In this document: piece by piece, positions 17,953 to 26,280 of the stretch
Position numbering within the stretch: position 1 is the stretch's first letter
Layout of the letters: each line of letters opens with the position of its first letter
Source of the DNA: Halobacteriovoraceae bacterium
GTDB taxonomy: Bacteria > Bdellovibrionota > Bacteriovoracia > Bacteriovoracales > Bacteriovoracaceae
Reading direction: 5' to 3'
Assembly: GCA_002711995.1 (NCBI GenBank)
Contig: PASN01000019.1
Location: 310,001 to 374,000 of the forward strand
DNA: 64,000 nt
Notes under the pieces: model-generated
Database searches by the model: none
The model's input: only the letters and a program-made list of their open reading frames with translations
What the model was told of the DNA's origin: nothing
Translations under genes and position numbers: made by a program

Positions 17953-18902
17953 TCTACCTAAGAGTCCCTCCAACACTGATTTCGCAGCAAGATGATCCTC
18001 TTGAATTCAATTTGATTTTTAAAAATAAAAATGATGGCAAGAAATTTTTGGCGTGTGCAAAGGGTGATATATTAAGCGAGGATAGACTTAAAGATATTGT
18101 AGAGAGGGATGATAAAGGACAATTGCTTGTGCTTAGAATGGCCGATTTGGAAAGTTTTATTTCCACTTTCGGGAATGAGGAAAAACTTAAAGAAGAGAAT
18201 GAGGAACAGTTAAGGCTACAAAAGCTTTTTGAAGATAGAAAATCTTTACTTGCTATGTACCAGGCCAATGAGCCATATAACTTCTTAAAGTCGGTTCGCG
18301 AAATTGAGGCCCTTCCTGATTTTAAAACAATGGTAGAGTCCGTCAAGATCGAAGTGGAGGCCATGTCTCTAAAGCACTCTAAAGAGTTTTCAAATTTAAT
18401 ACAATACGTATCCTTTTCTCTCTCGAGGCTGAGCGAACTTTCTGCGGCGGTCGCTTTCATTTTCTTTCTCTGCAAAAGAATAAATATTTCAGCAGATCAA
18501 GATATACTTGAAATAATGTGCGCCTATGCCTTCAGGGAGCTCGGCTACGGATACCTACACCCTGGATCAAAGAGAAATGAAGATCCTGACTTTCAAAAAT
18601 ATCCAATGTTCACGCAGCACCTTCTCAGCTTGGGGAAAATTTCCATCACTAAGAATGTCTCAAGATATATTCTTGAACACAGAGAAAAGCACGATTCCAC
18701 AGGCTTCCCTAGGGGGAAGGGTGAGGATCAAACGGCCTTCAATTCTTATATTGTTGGGGGAGTCCATGAACTATTTAGGGTGTATATGATGGAGTTGAAA
18801 GGGAAAAGCTTTAGCAAGGCCTTAAGTGTCTCATCGAAAAAACAAGGCATACACCCTGAACTTACCTCAGTTTTTTATTCACTCTTGCCTAAAAAATCAT
18901 GA
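17949..18902 (+). CDS. HD-GYP-like protein with degenerate active site
   Basis: A 317-residue protein. The C-terminal half follows the HD-GYP fold order: a helix with AYAFRELGYGY where HDxGK would be, a QHLLSLG helix near residue 225, then LEHREKHDSTGFPRGKG, which corresponds to the HHExxDGxGYP segment. The HD metal pair and the first His of HHE are missing, so c-di-GMP hydrolysis is unlikely. Such proteins can act as binding effectors or scaffolds. The first 110 residues are not recognised. Last gene of the operon; the ATG is fused to the previous stop (ATGA). Confidence 0.65.
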   Translation: MIYLRVPPTLISQQDDPLEFNLIFKNKNDGKKFLACAKGDILSEDRLKDIVERDDKGQLLVLRMADLESFISTFGNEEKLKEENEEQLRLQKLFEDRKSLLAMYQANEPYNFLKSVREIEALPDFKTMVESVKIEVEAMSLKHSKEFSNLIQYVSFSLSRLSELSAAVAFIFFLCKRINISADQDILEIMCAYAFRELGYGYLHPGSKRNEDPDFQKYPMFTQHLLSLGKISITKNVSRYILEHREKHDSTGFPRGKGEDQTAFNSYIVGGVHELFRVYMMELKGKSFSKALSVSSKKQGIHPELTSVFYSLLPKKS

Positions 18903-18906
18903 TTCT

Positions 18907-18935
18907 TAGACACTCTATTACAATGTAGATAGAAT
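18907..18935 (+). promoter_or_regulatory. Candidate promoter, near-leaderless, for the family 2 glycosyltransferase
   Basis: TAGACA, 17 bases, TAGAAT. The -10 box ends five bases before ATG 18941, so transcription would begin at or beside the start codon, and no Shine-Dalgarno sequence is seen. The spacing is ideal and each box is one or two bases from consensus. Confidence 0.4.
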
Positions 18936-18940
18936 TACTC

Positions 18941-19654
18941 ATGACAAAATTAAGCGTGGTCATTCCAACATTTAACGAAAGCAGCACTGGAAAATTTTTA
19001 AAAATACTAGAGGTCTATAAGAAATTTCCACATGTTCAAGTCGTAGTTTCGGACGGTGGTAGCACTGATGACACAATTGAAGTTGCTAGAAATAGCAATG
19101 CCAAATTGGTTCATGTCGAAACAATGAGTAGAGCCGAAAGAATCAATCATGGCGTAGAAAAAGCTGACGGTGAGCTAATCCTTCTGAATCACCCAAGGTC
19201 TTTGTTAACACATGAAGGAGTGGATTACTTAATACAGAACGCACATAATCTGAACTGGGGAGGCTTTACCCATGTATTTGATCATGAGCATCCTTTTCTA
19301 AAGTTTACATCCTGGTACTCCAACGAAATTCGCTGTAAAAGGCGAGGGATTCTTTATTTAGACCATTGTAAATTTGCTAGAAAAGAATACATGAAAAGTG
19401 CTTGCCCACTTCCAAATGTGGACATATTTGAAGACACAATCTTAAGCTCAAGGTTAAAACAAATTGCAGGCCTACCAACACTTTTGCCTTATAAGTCGAC
19501 TACATCGGCCATAAGGTTTCAAAAAAATGGTATGTTTAAGCAGGGGCTTTTAAACCAATATTTAAAGCTTGCCTTCTACTTTGGAAGCGATCATAGAAGA
19601 ATGAACAAGCTTTACGAAAAAAGCTCTCCCCTTAATGCTAAATATGATGACTAA
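18941..19654 (+). CDS. Glycosyltransferase family 2, TIGR04283-like
   Basis: A 237-residue GT-A transferase with VVIPTFNESS at the N end, the nucleotide-binding SDGGSTDDT near 38-46, and MSRAERINHGVEKADGE, which matches the small GT2 group found beside radical SAM genes (TIGR04283-type). The usual DxD is replaced by NHPRS. It has no membrane helices. The stop codon abuts the stop of the convergent radical SAM gene, which supports the pairing known for this group. Donor and acceptor are unknown; a sugar addition to a surface glycan or small metabolite is likely. Confidence 0.75.
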   Translation: MTKLSVVIPTFNESSTGKFLKILEVYKKFPHVQVVVSDGGSTDDTIEVARNSNAKLVHVETMSRAERINHGVEKADGELILLNHPRSLLTHEGVDYLIQNAHNLNWGGFTHVFDHEHPFLKFTSWYSNEIRCKRRGILYLDHCKFARKEYMKSACPLPNVDIFEDTILSSRLKQIAGLPTLLPYKSTTSAIRFQKNGMFKQGLLNQYLKLAFYFGSDHRRMNKLYEKSSPLNAKYDD

Positions 19655-20566
19655 TTACTTAGTGCTTGAGCAACTTGCCCCTCCAAGGACACAAAACTCA
19701 GCACAAAATCTGTGATTCAGAAATACCTTCTTTTGCGCACTTTTAAGAGAGTTACCTAGTATGAACCTGTCATCATAGGCAAGAAGCGTGCATGGCATGA
19801 CGACTGGCCTATAGTCGCCCTTTCTTTTGACAATCATTCTTTCTGTGGCGCACATTTGGTCTTGGGGGCTCTTATTTAGTATGCCCCAACACTTGGTTGT
19901 TATTTCGGGAACATCTCTGCCTGACGCCATCTCTGGAAAGACAACTAGCTTATTAGAAATATCAATTTTTATACCATAGGTTTCCAACAGCTTCCTGTGG
20001 CCCTCAATAGCAACCTCTGAAGACTCGCTTCCAAGGGAGCGACTTGCTATTGAAATGTTAAATCCACTTTCGTAAAGCCATTTGGTCTGCTCCAAAGTCC
20101 TTTCAAATGTATTGGGCCCCCTTTCCTGCTCATGGACCTCCTTGCTAAAGTGATCTAAAGAAACTCTTAATTGCAACTTGCTTCCATATTCTTTTAAAAG
20201 CTCTAATAGAGAGTGTTGATGCTTTTTTAGCACTCGATTGGCATTTGTTAGCACCAAGACTTCATGCCCATGGTGTAAACATGTCTTTAGGATTTCAATA
20301 ATGCTCGGATTCAGGAACGGTTCTCCGCCAGTAAGTCCTATGCTAGGTGTGGTTATTGGATCAATCTCACTTAAGTATTCAGCAACATCATTCTTGGTTA
20401 AATAAACCAATCGGTCATTGGTGGGGGAGGATTCTATATAACAGTTTTTACATGCAAGATTGCAGAGTGTTCCTGTATTAAACCACAAGGTTTTTATAGA
20501 GCTCAAACTAACGCTCGCCCTCTCTTGGCAATCAGCGGTTTTATCCATACGATCAAACTTATTCAT
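19655..20566 (-). CDS. Radical SAM protein
   Basis: A 303-residue protein with the CX3CX2C cluster motif (C35, C39, C42), the GGEP motif in LTGGEPFLNP, and a TIM-barrel pattern (LVLTNANR, LRVSLDHF). The C-terminal tail has a second group of Cys residues (CAEFC and SC near the end, plus two further upstream), so an auxiliary iron-sulfur site of SPASM type is possible. The ATG follows GGGAG at good distance. The substrate is unknown. Neighbours are a GT2, a DUF1540 Cys protein and a NodB-like deacetylase, so either peptide or sugar modification fits. Confidence 0.82.
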   Translation of the reverse strand: MNKFDRMDKTADCQERASVSLSSIKTLWFNTGTLCNLACKNCYIESSPTNDRLVYLTKNDVAEYLSEIDPITTPSIGLTGGEPFLNPSIIEILKTCLHHGHEVLVLTNANRVLKKHQHSLLELLKEYGSKLQLRVSLDHFSKEVHEQERGPNTFERTLEQTKWLYESGFNISIASRSLGSESSEVAIEGHRKLLETYGIKIDISNKLVVFPEMASGRDVPEITTKCWGILNKSPQDQMCATERMIVKRKGDYRPVVMPCTLLAYDDRFILGNSLKSAQKKVFLNHRFCAEFCVLGGASCSSTK

Positions 20567-20691
20567 TAAAAGCTCCCATATATTATTCTATAAGTAATTA
20601 CCTTAACAAATCTTTCAGGATCTAAGAACTCTACGCTTCTTAATTTTTTTAATGGCATCCATTCTGCAACGAAAAACTGGAAGGAGTAATT

Positions 20692-20991
20692 ATGGACAAA
20701 TTAGAAATAGAAATGCCGTTAGTTAACAAGTGTAGCAAAGAAAGCTGTGGTTATAACAATGGTTGTGGCTGTCATGCAAAAGCTATTACCATTGGTGATG
20801 GCACGAATCCTGGTTGTGACACCTTTTTTGACTCTTCTCGCCACACTTCCGAAACAAAAAGAGTTGCAGGGGTTGGGGCATGCAAGGTAAGTGTTTGCAA
20901 ACATAATACTGACTTTGAGTGTCAGGCCGACTCTATCAGCGTGGGTGAGCAAGAAGGCGGAGTGAAATGCTTGACCTTTGAACGACGTTAA
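20692..20991 (+). CDS. DUF1540 Cys-rich protein, two repeats
   Basis: A 99-residue protein built from two copies of the DUF1540 pattern: C14-x4-C19-GYNN-C25-x-C27 ... C42 with DTFF, and C64-x4-C69-KHN ... C77 ... C93 with LTF. Each copy has four spaced Cys residues that probably bind a metal. The function of DUF1540 is not established. A strong GGAAGGAG precedes the ATG. It lies divergent from the radical SAM gene and shares stop-codon bases with the convergent deacetylase-like gene. No signal peptide, so cytoplasmic. Confidence 0.85.
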   Translation: MDKLEIEMPLVNKCSKESCGYNNGCGCHAKAITIGDGTNPGCDTFFDSSRHTSETKRVAGVGACKVSVCKHNTDFECQADSISVGEQEGGVKCLTFERR

Positions 20992-21869
20992 GCGCTCATC
21001 ATTTGATGAGCTATTTCACTATTAGTTGAAAAAGACACATTGACTTCTTTACTAGCTTTAATAGTGTGTAAAAAGCTATCCAGTTTATCCCAGTGATCGG
21101 ATGCAGTCTCCTGATGGGAGTTTATTACTGCAATGTGACTGCCTTTAGTCCTTGTTGCCTGAATCGTTTTTTCAGAAAGGATTGAGATCCAATCCTCTTT
21201 CCAGTAATCAATAGCACCAAGATTGTTTGGGATTTCTAAAAGCTTACCTTTACTTGTTGTTACAAAGAATGGATCAGAGTAAAGGTCAATTTTATCCCAT
21301 ATGATTGATATGTACCTTTGAAGGTTATCTCCTTCCCATGAACTTCCCTCCAGCAAGGAGGCCACTGTGGCAGAGCTTTCAATAAATATATTATTCTCTT
21401 GCAGGGATTCAAAGATCGCCTCGTCACTCATCCATCCACCCGCTCTAAAAGAGCGCAAGGTGTTGAAGCCATATTTGTTCATCAGACTTTTGGAGTACTT
21501 GATTAACTTATACACATCCTCTTTGGGAAAAGAATGAAGCATGACTTCCTGACCATGCTCTTCCCCTATGTTGTAATCACCCAGTGAGGAGAAACATGGA
21601 CCGCTCCTTGGGGCGACCCCTGCTGAAGTAACAAAATGTTTTGGGGCATGAAGGTGAAGTCCGAGATCGTCATCATTAAATAAAATGTCGTTTATTGACT
21701 TGGTAACTTCTAGTTCACAAGTTTTAGGATTGGTATAATAGCCTGGGTTCAGATAATGGGTAAGGGGAACATTCCACTCCCTCTTAAATTGTTTTATTCT
21801 TTGTAAGTTCTTATCTTCAAGATCGGTGCCTTCCCAGTCAACTGTAATCAATATTTTTAGCTCGTTCAT
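20988..21869 (-). CDS. Polysaccharide deacetylase-like (NodB fold) protein
   Basis: A 293-residue soluble protein. ITVDWEG near the N end takes the place of the TFDDG metal loop. LGLHLHAP supplies the His pair region and SFRAGGW the Arg-containing loop. These are marks of NodB-like hydrolases acting on sugars with N-acetyl or similar groups. There is no signal peptide, so a cytoplasmic or nucleotide-sugar/lipid-sugar substrate is more likely than exported polymer. I start it at ATG 21869; a GTG 12 bases upstream is also in frame. It is isolated on the minus strand between DUF1540 and the methyltransferase promoter region. Confidence 0.7.
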   Translation of the reverse strand: MNELKILITVDWEGTDLEDKNLQRIKQFKREWNVPLTHYLNPGYYTNPKTCELEVTKSINDILFNDDDLGLHLHAPKHFVTSAGVAPRSGPCFSSLGDYNIGEEHGQEVMLHSFPKEDVYKLIKYSKSLMNKYGFNTLRSFRAGGWMSDEAIFESLQENNIFIESSATVASLLEGSSWEGDNLQRYISIIWDKIDLYSDPFFVTTSKGKLLEIPNNLGAIDYWKEDWISILSEKTIQATRTKGSHIAVINSHQETASDHWDKLDSFLHTIKASKEVNVSFSTNSEIAHQMMSA

Positions 21870-21972
21870 TGGACTTTCCACTTAATTTTTCAATTTACAC
21901 CTCTGGGTAACAAAGGGCCTAGGTTATTCCAAGGCACCATGTAGAAACTAAATGGTGGGTCTCAACCTTAAT

Positions 21973-22014
21973 TTGAACTAAACATTTCCTACTGAATTAG
22001 ATTGAAGCTAAACA
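21973..22014. repeat. Direct repeat pair upstream of the methyltransferase gene
   Basis: TTGAACTAAACA at 21973-21984 recurs as TTGAAGCTAAACA at 22002-22014, 29 bases apart, in the 208-base divergent gap. It could be a tandem operator; significance is untested. Confidence 0.25.
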
Positions 22015-22077
22015 AAGGCTTATCCATTCTTGTCACATTAATGCCATAAAAGGCAGTATGTGATCGACGGAGGTGAA

Positions 22078-22890
22078 ATGAGCCAAATTGCTTTAACTGA
22101 GAGACAGAGACGAGAGAGAGAGTATTATGACACATATGCTAAATACAATTCTCCTAGTTCCAATAGTATAGACATGTCCCCAGTGTATGCATTAACTGAG
22201 GGAGGTGAAAAGCGTCCGTGGAACTCTTACTGGGCCATCTACGATTTTGCCTGGAATCACTACTCGGAAGGAAAGGCCCTATTAGACTTTGGCAGTGGAC
22301 CCGGTGAGAATGCTCTGAGATTCGCCACAATTGGATATCGTGTTGAAGGCTTTGATATTAGTGAAGAGAATGTAAGAATCGCTAATAAACTATTCGAAAA
22401 TAAAGATTGTTTTGGAAGCTTTCGATGTGCTACTGCAGAATCTCTTCCTTACAAGGATGAAAGCTTCGAACTTATATTCGGTGTGGATATTCTGCATCAT
22501 GTAGACATTCCCAAAGCTATGGCCGAATGTCATCGACTTTTGAGGCCAGGAGGGAAAGCGTTTTTTAGAGAGCCAGTTGATGCTCCACTTTTTGACTGGC
22601 TTCGCAATACAAGAATCGTTCGGGCAGTTTTTCCTAAAGATGTTAGTTTGGAAAATCATATTACCGAGGATGAAAGGAAGTTGGACTCCTCTGATGAGGA
22701 AGTGATGGAGAGTAAGTTTTCGAATATCAAAAAGCATCATTATCTGCTTTTTGCAAGATTTGATAAGTTTTATAGGGAGGGAGCAGATCCGAACCCCTCC
22801 AACCTTGAAAAACTCGATTATTTCCTAATTAAACGACTTCCACTCTTAAAGAAGTTTTGTGGAGTGGTTATTTATGAACTCACAAAATGA
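22078..22890 (+). CDS. SAM-dependent class I methyltransferase
   Basis: A 270-residue protein with motif I DFGSGPG at 70-76, an acidic residue ending beta-2 (GFDISEEN), and the DILHHVD/LLRPGGK segments of the Methyltransf_11/25 fold. ATG 22078 is chosen because GGAGGT lies just upstream; an in-frame GTG at 22060 is also possible. The substrate is unknown. The stop overlaps the ATG of a GT4 glycosyltransferase (ATGA), so it probably methylates a sugar or lipid in the same glycan pathway. O-, N- or C-methylation cannot be told apart from sequence. Confidence 0.85.
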   Translation: MSQIALTERQRREREYYDTYAKYNSPSSNSIDMSPVYALTEGGEKRPWNSYWAIYDFAWNHYSEGKALLDFGSGPGENALRFATIGYRVEGFDISEENVRIANKLFENKDCFGSFRCATAESLPYKDESFELIFGVDILHHVDIPKAMAECHRLLRPGGKAFFREPVDAPLFDWLRNTRIVRAVFPKDVSLENHITEDERKLDSSDEEVMESKFSNIKKHHYLLFARFDKFYREGADPNPSNLEKLDYFLIKRLPLLKKFCGVVIYELTK

Positions 22891-24083
22891 AAAACAATAA
22901 AAGAGTCCTTTGGCTTGTCCCTAAATGGACCCTTCCCGCAACTGACGGAGCTAGAGTCGCTACAAAGAGTCTACTTAGAAATGTTGCCCAGATGGGTGTG
23001 GAAGTAGATTTAGCTTGTTTGAGCAACGAGGAGGCTCCACAGGACTTTGAAGTCTTAAAAAGTGAGTTAGGGCTTGAGGGGGTTTATTTTTATAGAAGGG
23101 CCAGTCATAAACTACATTGGCTTTTTTTTCGTTTTGTAAAAAGGCCATTTGCACCTCTAACTATGAGTAGCTTTTGTGACGAAGGTTCCATTGCATTCTT
23201 AAAAAAGTGCATTGAACAAAAGAATTACGATGCTATTGTTCTTGATGGTCTCCATCTTTGTGCTCCTTTTATCCTTGGTAAGGGACTGACACCTCCCAAA
23301 AATGTAAAACTTATCTATAGAGCACATAATGTGGAACATGATTTATGGTTTGCAAGCAGTAAAAGATCAAACAGTTTAGTTAAAAGCTTAATCTTTAGGT
23401 GGCAGGGAGCATTGATCAAAAAAGTAGAGGAAAAGACGTTAAGGAATTGCGCTTTTGTCGCTCCTATTTCGCAAGAAGACTCTGGTTGGATAAAGTCTAT
23501 TGTAGGGGAGGAACGTGTCCTAGTAACACCATTGGGATTAAAATTTGAAAAATTGAAAAAAACAAATTCTAGCAGAATGAAAAACTTTTTATTTATAGGT
23601 CGGCTTGATTGGGAGCCTAATAGAAGAGGTCTTGAGTGGTTCCTATTGAATGTGTGGTGTAGGATTGACCACCGGAAAGCAAAATTGCATATCTGTGGCA
23701 GCGGCAGGGGAGATTGGCTGCATAATCCCCTCCCCATGCCGGGAGTGATTCACCATGGGTTTGTTCGTGATGTGAACGAAATCTATCAAAAGGTGGACGC
23801 TTGCATTGCTCCAATCTTTTTTGGTTCGGGAACTAGAATAAAGGTCGTCGAACCATACACTAAGAATAGGCCAGTTATAACCACTTCCATGGGAGCGCAA
23901 GGTTCTGGCCTAATACCTGGTGTGCACTATATTGAGGCCGACTCCGCTAAAGAGTGGGTTGATGCTATCTCTAATTTTTCCCGGAATCACTCCCAAGTAC
24001 TTGTGGACGCAGGGGTAGAAAAATTAAAGGCCACGATGGACGAAAAGGTGGTAGCTCACGAATTTTGCAAAACTTGTTTGTAA
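22887..24083 (+). CDS. GT4-type (GT-B fold) glycosyltransferase
   Basis: A 398-residue transferase. The N-terminal Rossmann domain opens with RVLWLVPKW and a TDGARV loop. The C-terminal domain has FIGRLDWEPNRRG, then GSGRGDW, a HHGFV strand and the sugar-nucleotide loop FGSGTRIKVVEPY with the EP..P arrangement of family 4. This layout matches transferases of lipopolysaccharide or capsule assembly. Translation is coupled to the methyltransferase (four-base overlap). Its last 28 bases overlap the tail of the convergent GT4 gene. Confidence 0.85.
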   Translation: MKNNKRVLWLVPKWTLPATDGARVATKSLLRNVAQMGVEVDLACLSNEEAPQDFEVLKSELGLEGVYFYRRASHKLHWLFFRFVKRPFAPLTMSSFCDEGSIAFLKKCIEQKNYDAIVLDGLHLCAPFILGKGLTPPKNVKLIYRAHNVEHDLWFASSKRSNSLVKSLIFRWQGALIKKVEEKTLRNCAFVAPISQEDSGWIKSIVGEERVLVTPLGLKFEKLKKTNSSRMKNFLFIGRLDWEPNRRGLEWFLLNVWCRIDHRKAKLHICGSGRGDWLHNPLPMPGVIHHGFVRDVNEIYQKVDACIAPIFFGSGTRIKVVEPYTKNRPVITTSMGAQGSGLIPGVHYIEADSAKEWVDAISNFSRNHSQVLVDAGVEKLKATMDEKVVAHEFCKTCL

Positions 24084-25090
24084 ATATTCAATGTCTGCCG
24101 TTTCCATCTGTCAAAACTGTACCTCTCTCTTGCTTCATGCCTTTTTGAAAGCGCCGCGGTTATAATATTTTTGTAATTATGTTTAAACGTCTCCATTGCC
24201 TTTATCATGTCCGCTTTATCGAGGGGGTTAAAAAGAACACCATTATTGGTTACCATTTGTGGAATTCCACCTACGTTAGCCGCCAGTACTGGCAGCCCTG
24301 AAAGTATTGCTTCAATTATAACTATAGGATTCCCTTCTCTGAGTGAAGGAAGAACTATGCAGTCATACTTTTGCATTTCATTTATTGGATTGCTTATAAA
24401 GCCTTCATAGGATACGTTCTTATTTTTAAAGGATTCAGTTGCTACCTCTTGCCTTAGCGGGCCATCACCAAATATATGCAGGTGGAAATCGTTTCTTTCC
24501 TTCAGAGCTTCTATTAATGCAAGAATGTTTTTCTCGGGTGAAAGTCTACCGAAAAAGGCCATGCTTATAACATTAGGTTTGTTTTTAAGGGTGGTAGGCC
24601 TATTAGGTGCGGTTACAAAGTTTTCAACAAGGTAAGAGCTTGAGGCATTCTCCTTTTGATACATTTCAGATGAGACGCATATTAGTGCATGTGCCCTTAG
24701 TAGGGCGAGTCCTTCCAAAAATTCCATTGCTTTCATTTTGTAACTGTGGGAGGTTCTACCATGTTGTGTTGCCACCCGCTTTACAGGTAGAAAACTACTA
24801 ATGAAGTTTGCCTTTAACCCATGGGAATGAACTAGTTTCACACCTCCAAGCTCAATTTTAGTCTTTAATATATTTACAAGGTTGAAATCAAATCGAGCAG
24901 TGCTCTCGAATACTTTAAACTCTATATTTTTCTCTCTACACCTGCTTATGAAATAATCACAAGGTTTAGAATTTCTTTGTTCTCTTATTAGCCAAAGGCG
25001 TGCAGGAAAATCTAGAAATGAATCCAGTATTAACTTTTCTGCTCCTCCAAATTGCCCTGGAGCAAAAAGAATCGCCGTTTCCTTCAACAT
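24056..25090 (-). CDS. GT4 glycosyltransferase
   Basis: A 344-residue retaining transferase with the glycine loop PGQFGGAEK at the N end, HSHGLKAN, FFGRLSPEKN starting the C-terminal domain, FGDGPL, and the family 4 EX7E loop in LREGNPIVIIEAILSG. The start overlaps the end of the upstream GT4 gene by seven bases, so the pair is one transcript. It probably adds successive sugars to a surface glycan. Confidence 0.88.
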   Translation of the reverse strand: MLKETAILFAPGQFGGAEKLILDSFLDFPARLWLIREQRNSKPCDYFISRCREKNIEFKVFESTARFDFNLVNILKTKIELGGVKLVHSHGLKANFISSFLPVKRVATQHGRTSHSYKMKAMEFLEGLALLRAHALICVSSEMYQKENASSSYLVENFVTAPNRPTTLKNKPNVISMAFFGRLSPEKNILALIEALKERNDFHLHIFGDGPLRQEVATESFKNKNVSYEGFISNPINEMQKYDCIVLPSLREGNPIVIIEAILSGLPVLAANVGGIPQMVTNNGVLFNPLDKADMIKAMETFKHNYKNIITAALSKRHEARERYSFDRWKRQTLNIYKQVLQNS

Positions 25091-26160
25091 TTTTCGGCCA
25101 ATAACTCTTTGTAAACCGAGTGATATCTTTTAAACATTGTCTTTGAGGAATATTTTTCGGTGATTTCATCCTTAAAATTTTTTACTAAGACGTTTTTCTT
25201 TTTCAAAAGATCTGAATATCGATCTAAGGGGTTTTCGTCTTCTTTAAAGAGCATTACACACTCCTTTTCAATATTAAAGATCTCGTGGCCAGGGATTTGG
25301 GAAAGTAAACAAGGAGTATTCGAGGCTCCGGCCTCTAATACAGATATTGGCAACCCTTCATGTTTGGAAGAAGAGATGTAATAGTCCAGACCACCTAAGA
25401 TGTTACGGATGTCATTTCTAGCTCCTGTTAGAACAATATTTTTTTTAGAACTTCTCTTGCAGGCCGCATAGTATGAAAGATCACTTGAGGGGCCTATTAT
25501 TAGCAACTGATGCTCGGAGTTGTTATAGATGTCTATCAATCTTTTCTGGTCTTTCATTGGACCGACTCTTGCGACATAAGCTGCCAACGGGAGTTTAGGG
25601 TTAAGGTTAAATTCTTCACAATAAAGCTTCTTTGGTGATCGTTCTGGCAACAATGTTTGTTCAACTCCATTATTAATTAACCTCACCTTTCTGTTCTTAG
25701 TGAGTGGTTGTTTAAGGTAATAATTTCCAAAATCCGTTGATACCGAAACTATTTTGGAGGCGCACATCCCAACAACAGCTTCATATAGTCTTGTTTTAGG
25801 TCGGGTTTTCAAATGTTCCATTCCATGGGTTGTGTGAATAAAGCTTAATTTGGCACCAGGAATAAAGCTCAAAGGGGCCAGGTACAAAGCTGGATTTAAA
25901 TCGTGAGTGTGAATAATATCGTAGTTCAGGGAAACTTCCTTAATTTTATTAAGAAGTCTAAAGTCGTACCCCTCACATTTTTGATAGTTGTTTATGACGT
26001 TTACACCGGCATTCATGTATTTTTCGACCCATCTTTGATCTTTGTCGTAAACAAATAGAGAAACTTCATTTCCATGTTCGATCTGTTCCTGGCAAAGTGT
26101 TAGAAGGACTTTTTCAAGACCACCAATTCCCAAAAATTGACAAATGTGTAATATCTTCAA
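25084..26160 (-). CDS. GT4 glycosyltransferase
   Basis: A 358-residue GT-B transferase: FLGIGGLEKVL at the N end, HTHDLNPA, VARVGPMKDQKR at the domain border, and SKHEGLPISVLEAGAS as the EX7E nucleotide-sugar loop. The start codon is TTG, supported by AGAGG six bases upstream. First gene of a two-gene minus-strand unit and divergent from the phosphopantetheinyl transferase gene. It may serve the surface glycan or decorate the product of the nearby megasynthase; the sequence does not decide. Confidence 0.87.
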   Translation of the reverse strand: MKILHICQFLGIGGLEKVLLTLCQEQIEHGNEVSLFVYDKDQRWVEKYMNAGVNVINNYQKCEGYDFRLLNKIKEVSLNYDIIHTHDLNPALYLAPLSFIPGAKLSFIHTTHGMEHLKTRPKTRLYEAVVGMCASKIVSVSTDFGNYYLKQPLTKNRKVRLINNGVEQTLLPERSPKKLYCEEFNLNPKLPLAAYVARVGPMKDQKRLIDIYNNSEHQLLIIGPSSDLSYYAACKRSSKKNIVLTGARNDIRNILGGLDYYISSSKHEGLPISVLEAGASNTPCLLSQIPGHEIFNIEKECVMLFKEDENPLDRYSDLLKKKNVLVKNFKDEITEKYSSKTMFKRYHSVYKELLAEKC

Positions 26161-26244
26161 GGAAAACCTCTTTTTAAAGACCTAATTACATTGAAACTGT
26201 GTATCCACCAAGCACCCACATTAAAATTCAATCCATGTACAAGG

Positions 26245-26274
26245 TAGACTTGATAGATTAATGAGTTGTATAAT
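26245..26274 (+). promoter_or_regulatory. Candidate promoter, near-leaderless, for the phosphopantetheinyl transferase
   Basis: TAGACT, 18 bases, TATAAT (perfect -10). The -10 ends six bases before ATG 26281, so the transcript would start about at the ATG. The -35 box resembles that of the candidate promoter at 18907. Confidence 0.4.
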
Positions 26275-26280
26275 AAGGCC

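Noticed and set aside
17954-18475. Long minus-strand frame of 173 codons inside the HD-GYP-like gene
   Set aside because: Ser/Leu-rich composition is typical of an antisense shadow, and the plus-strand frame is coupled to its neighbours.
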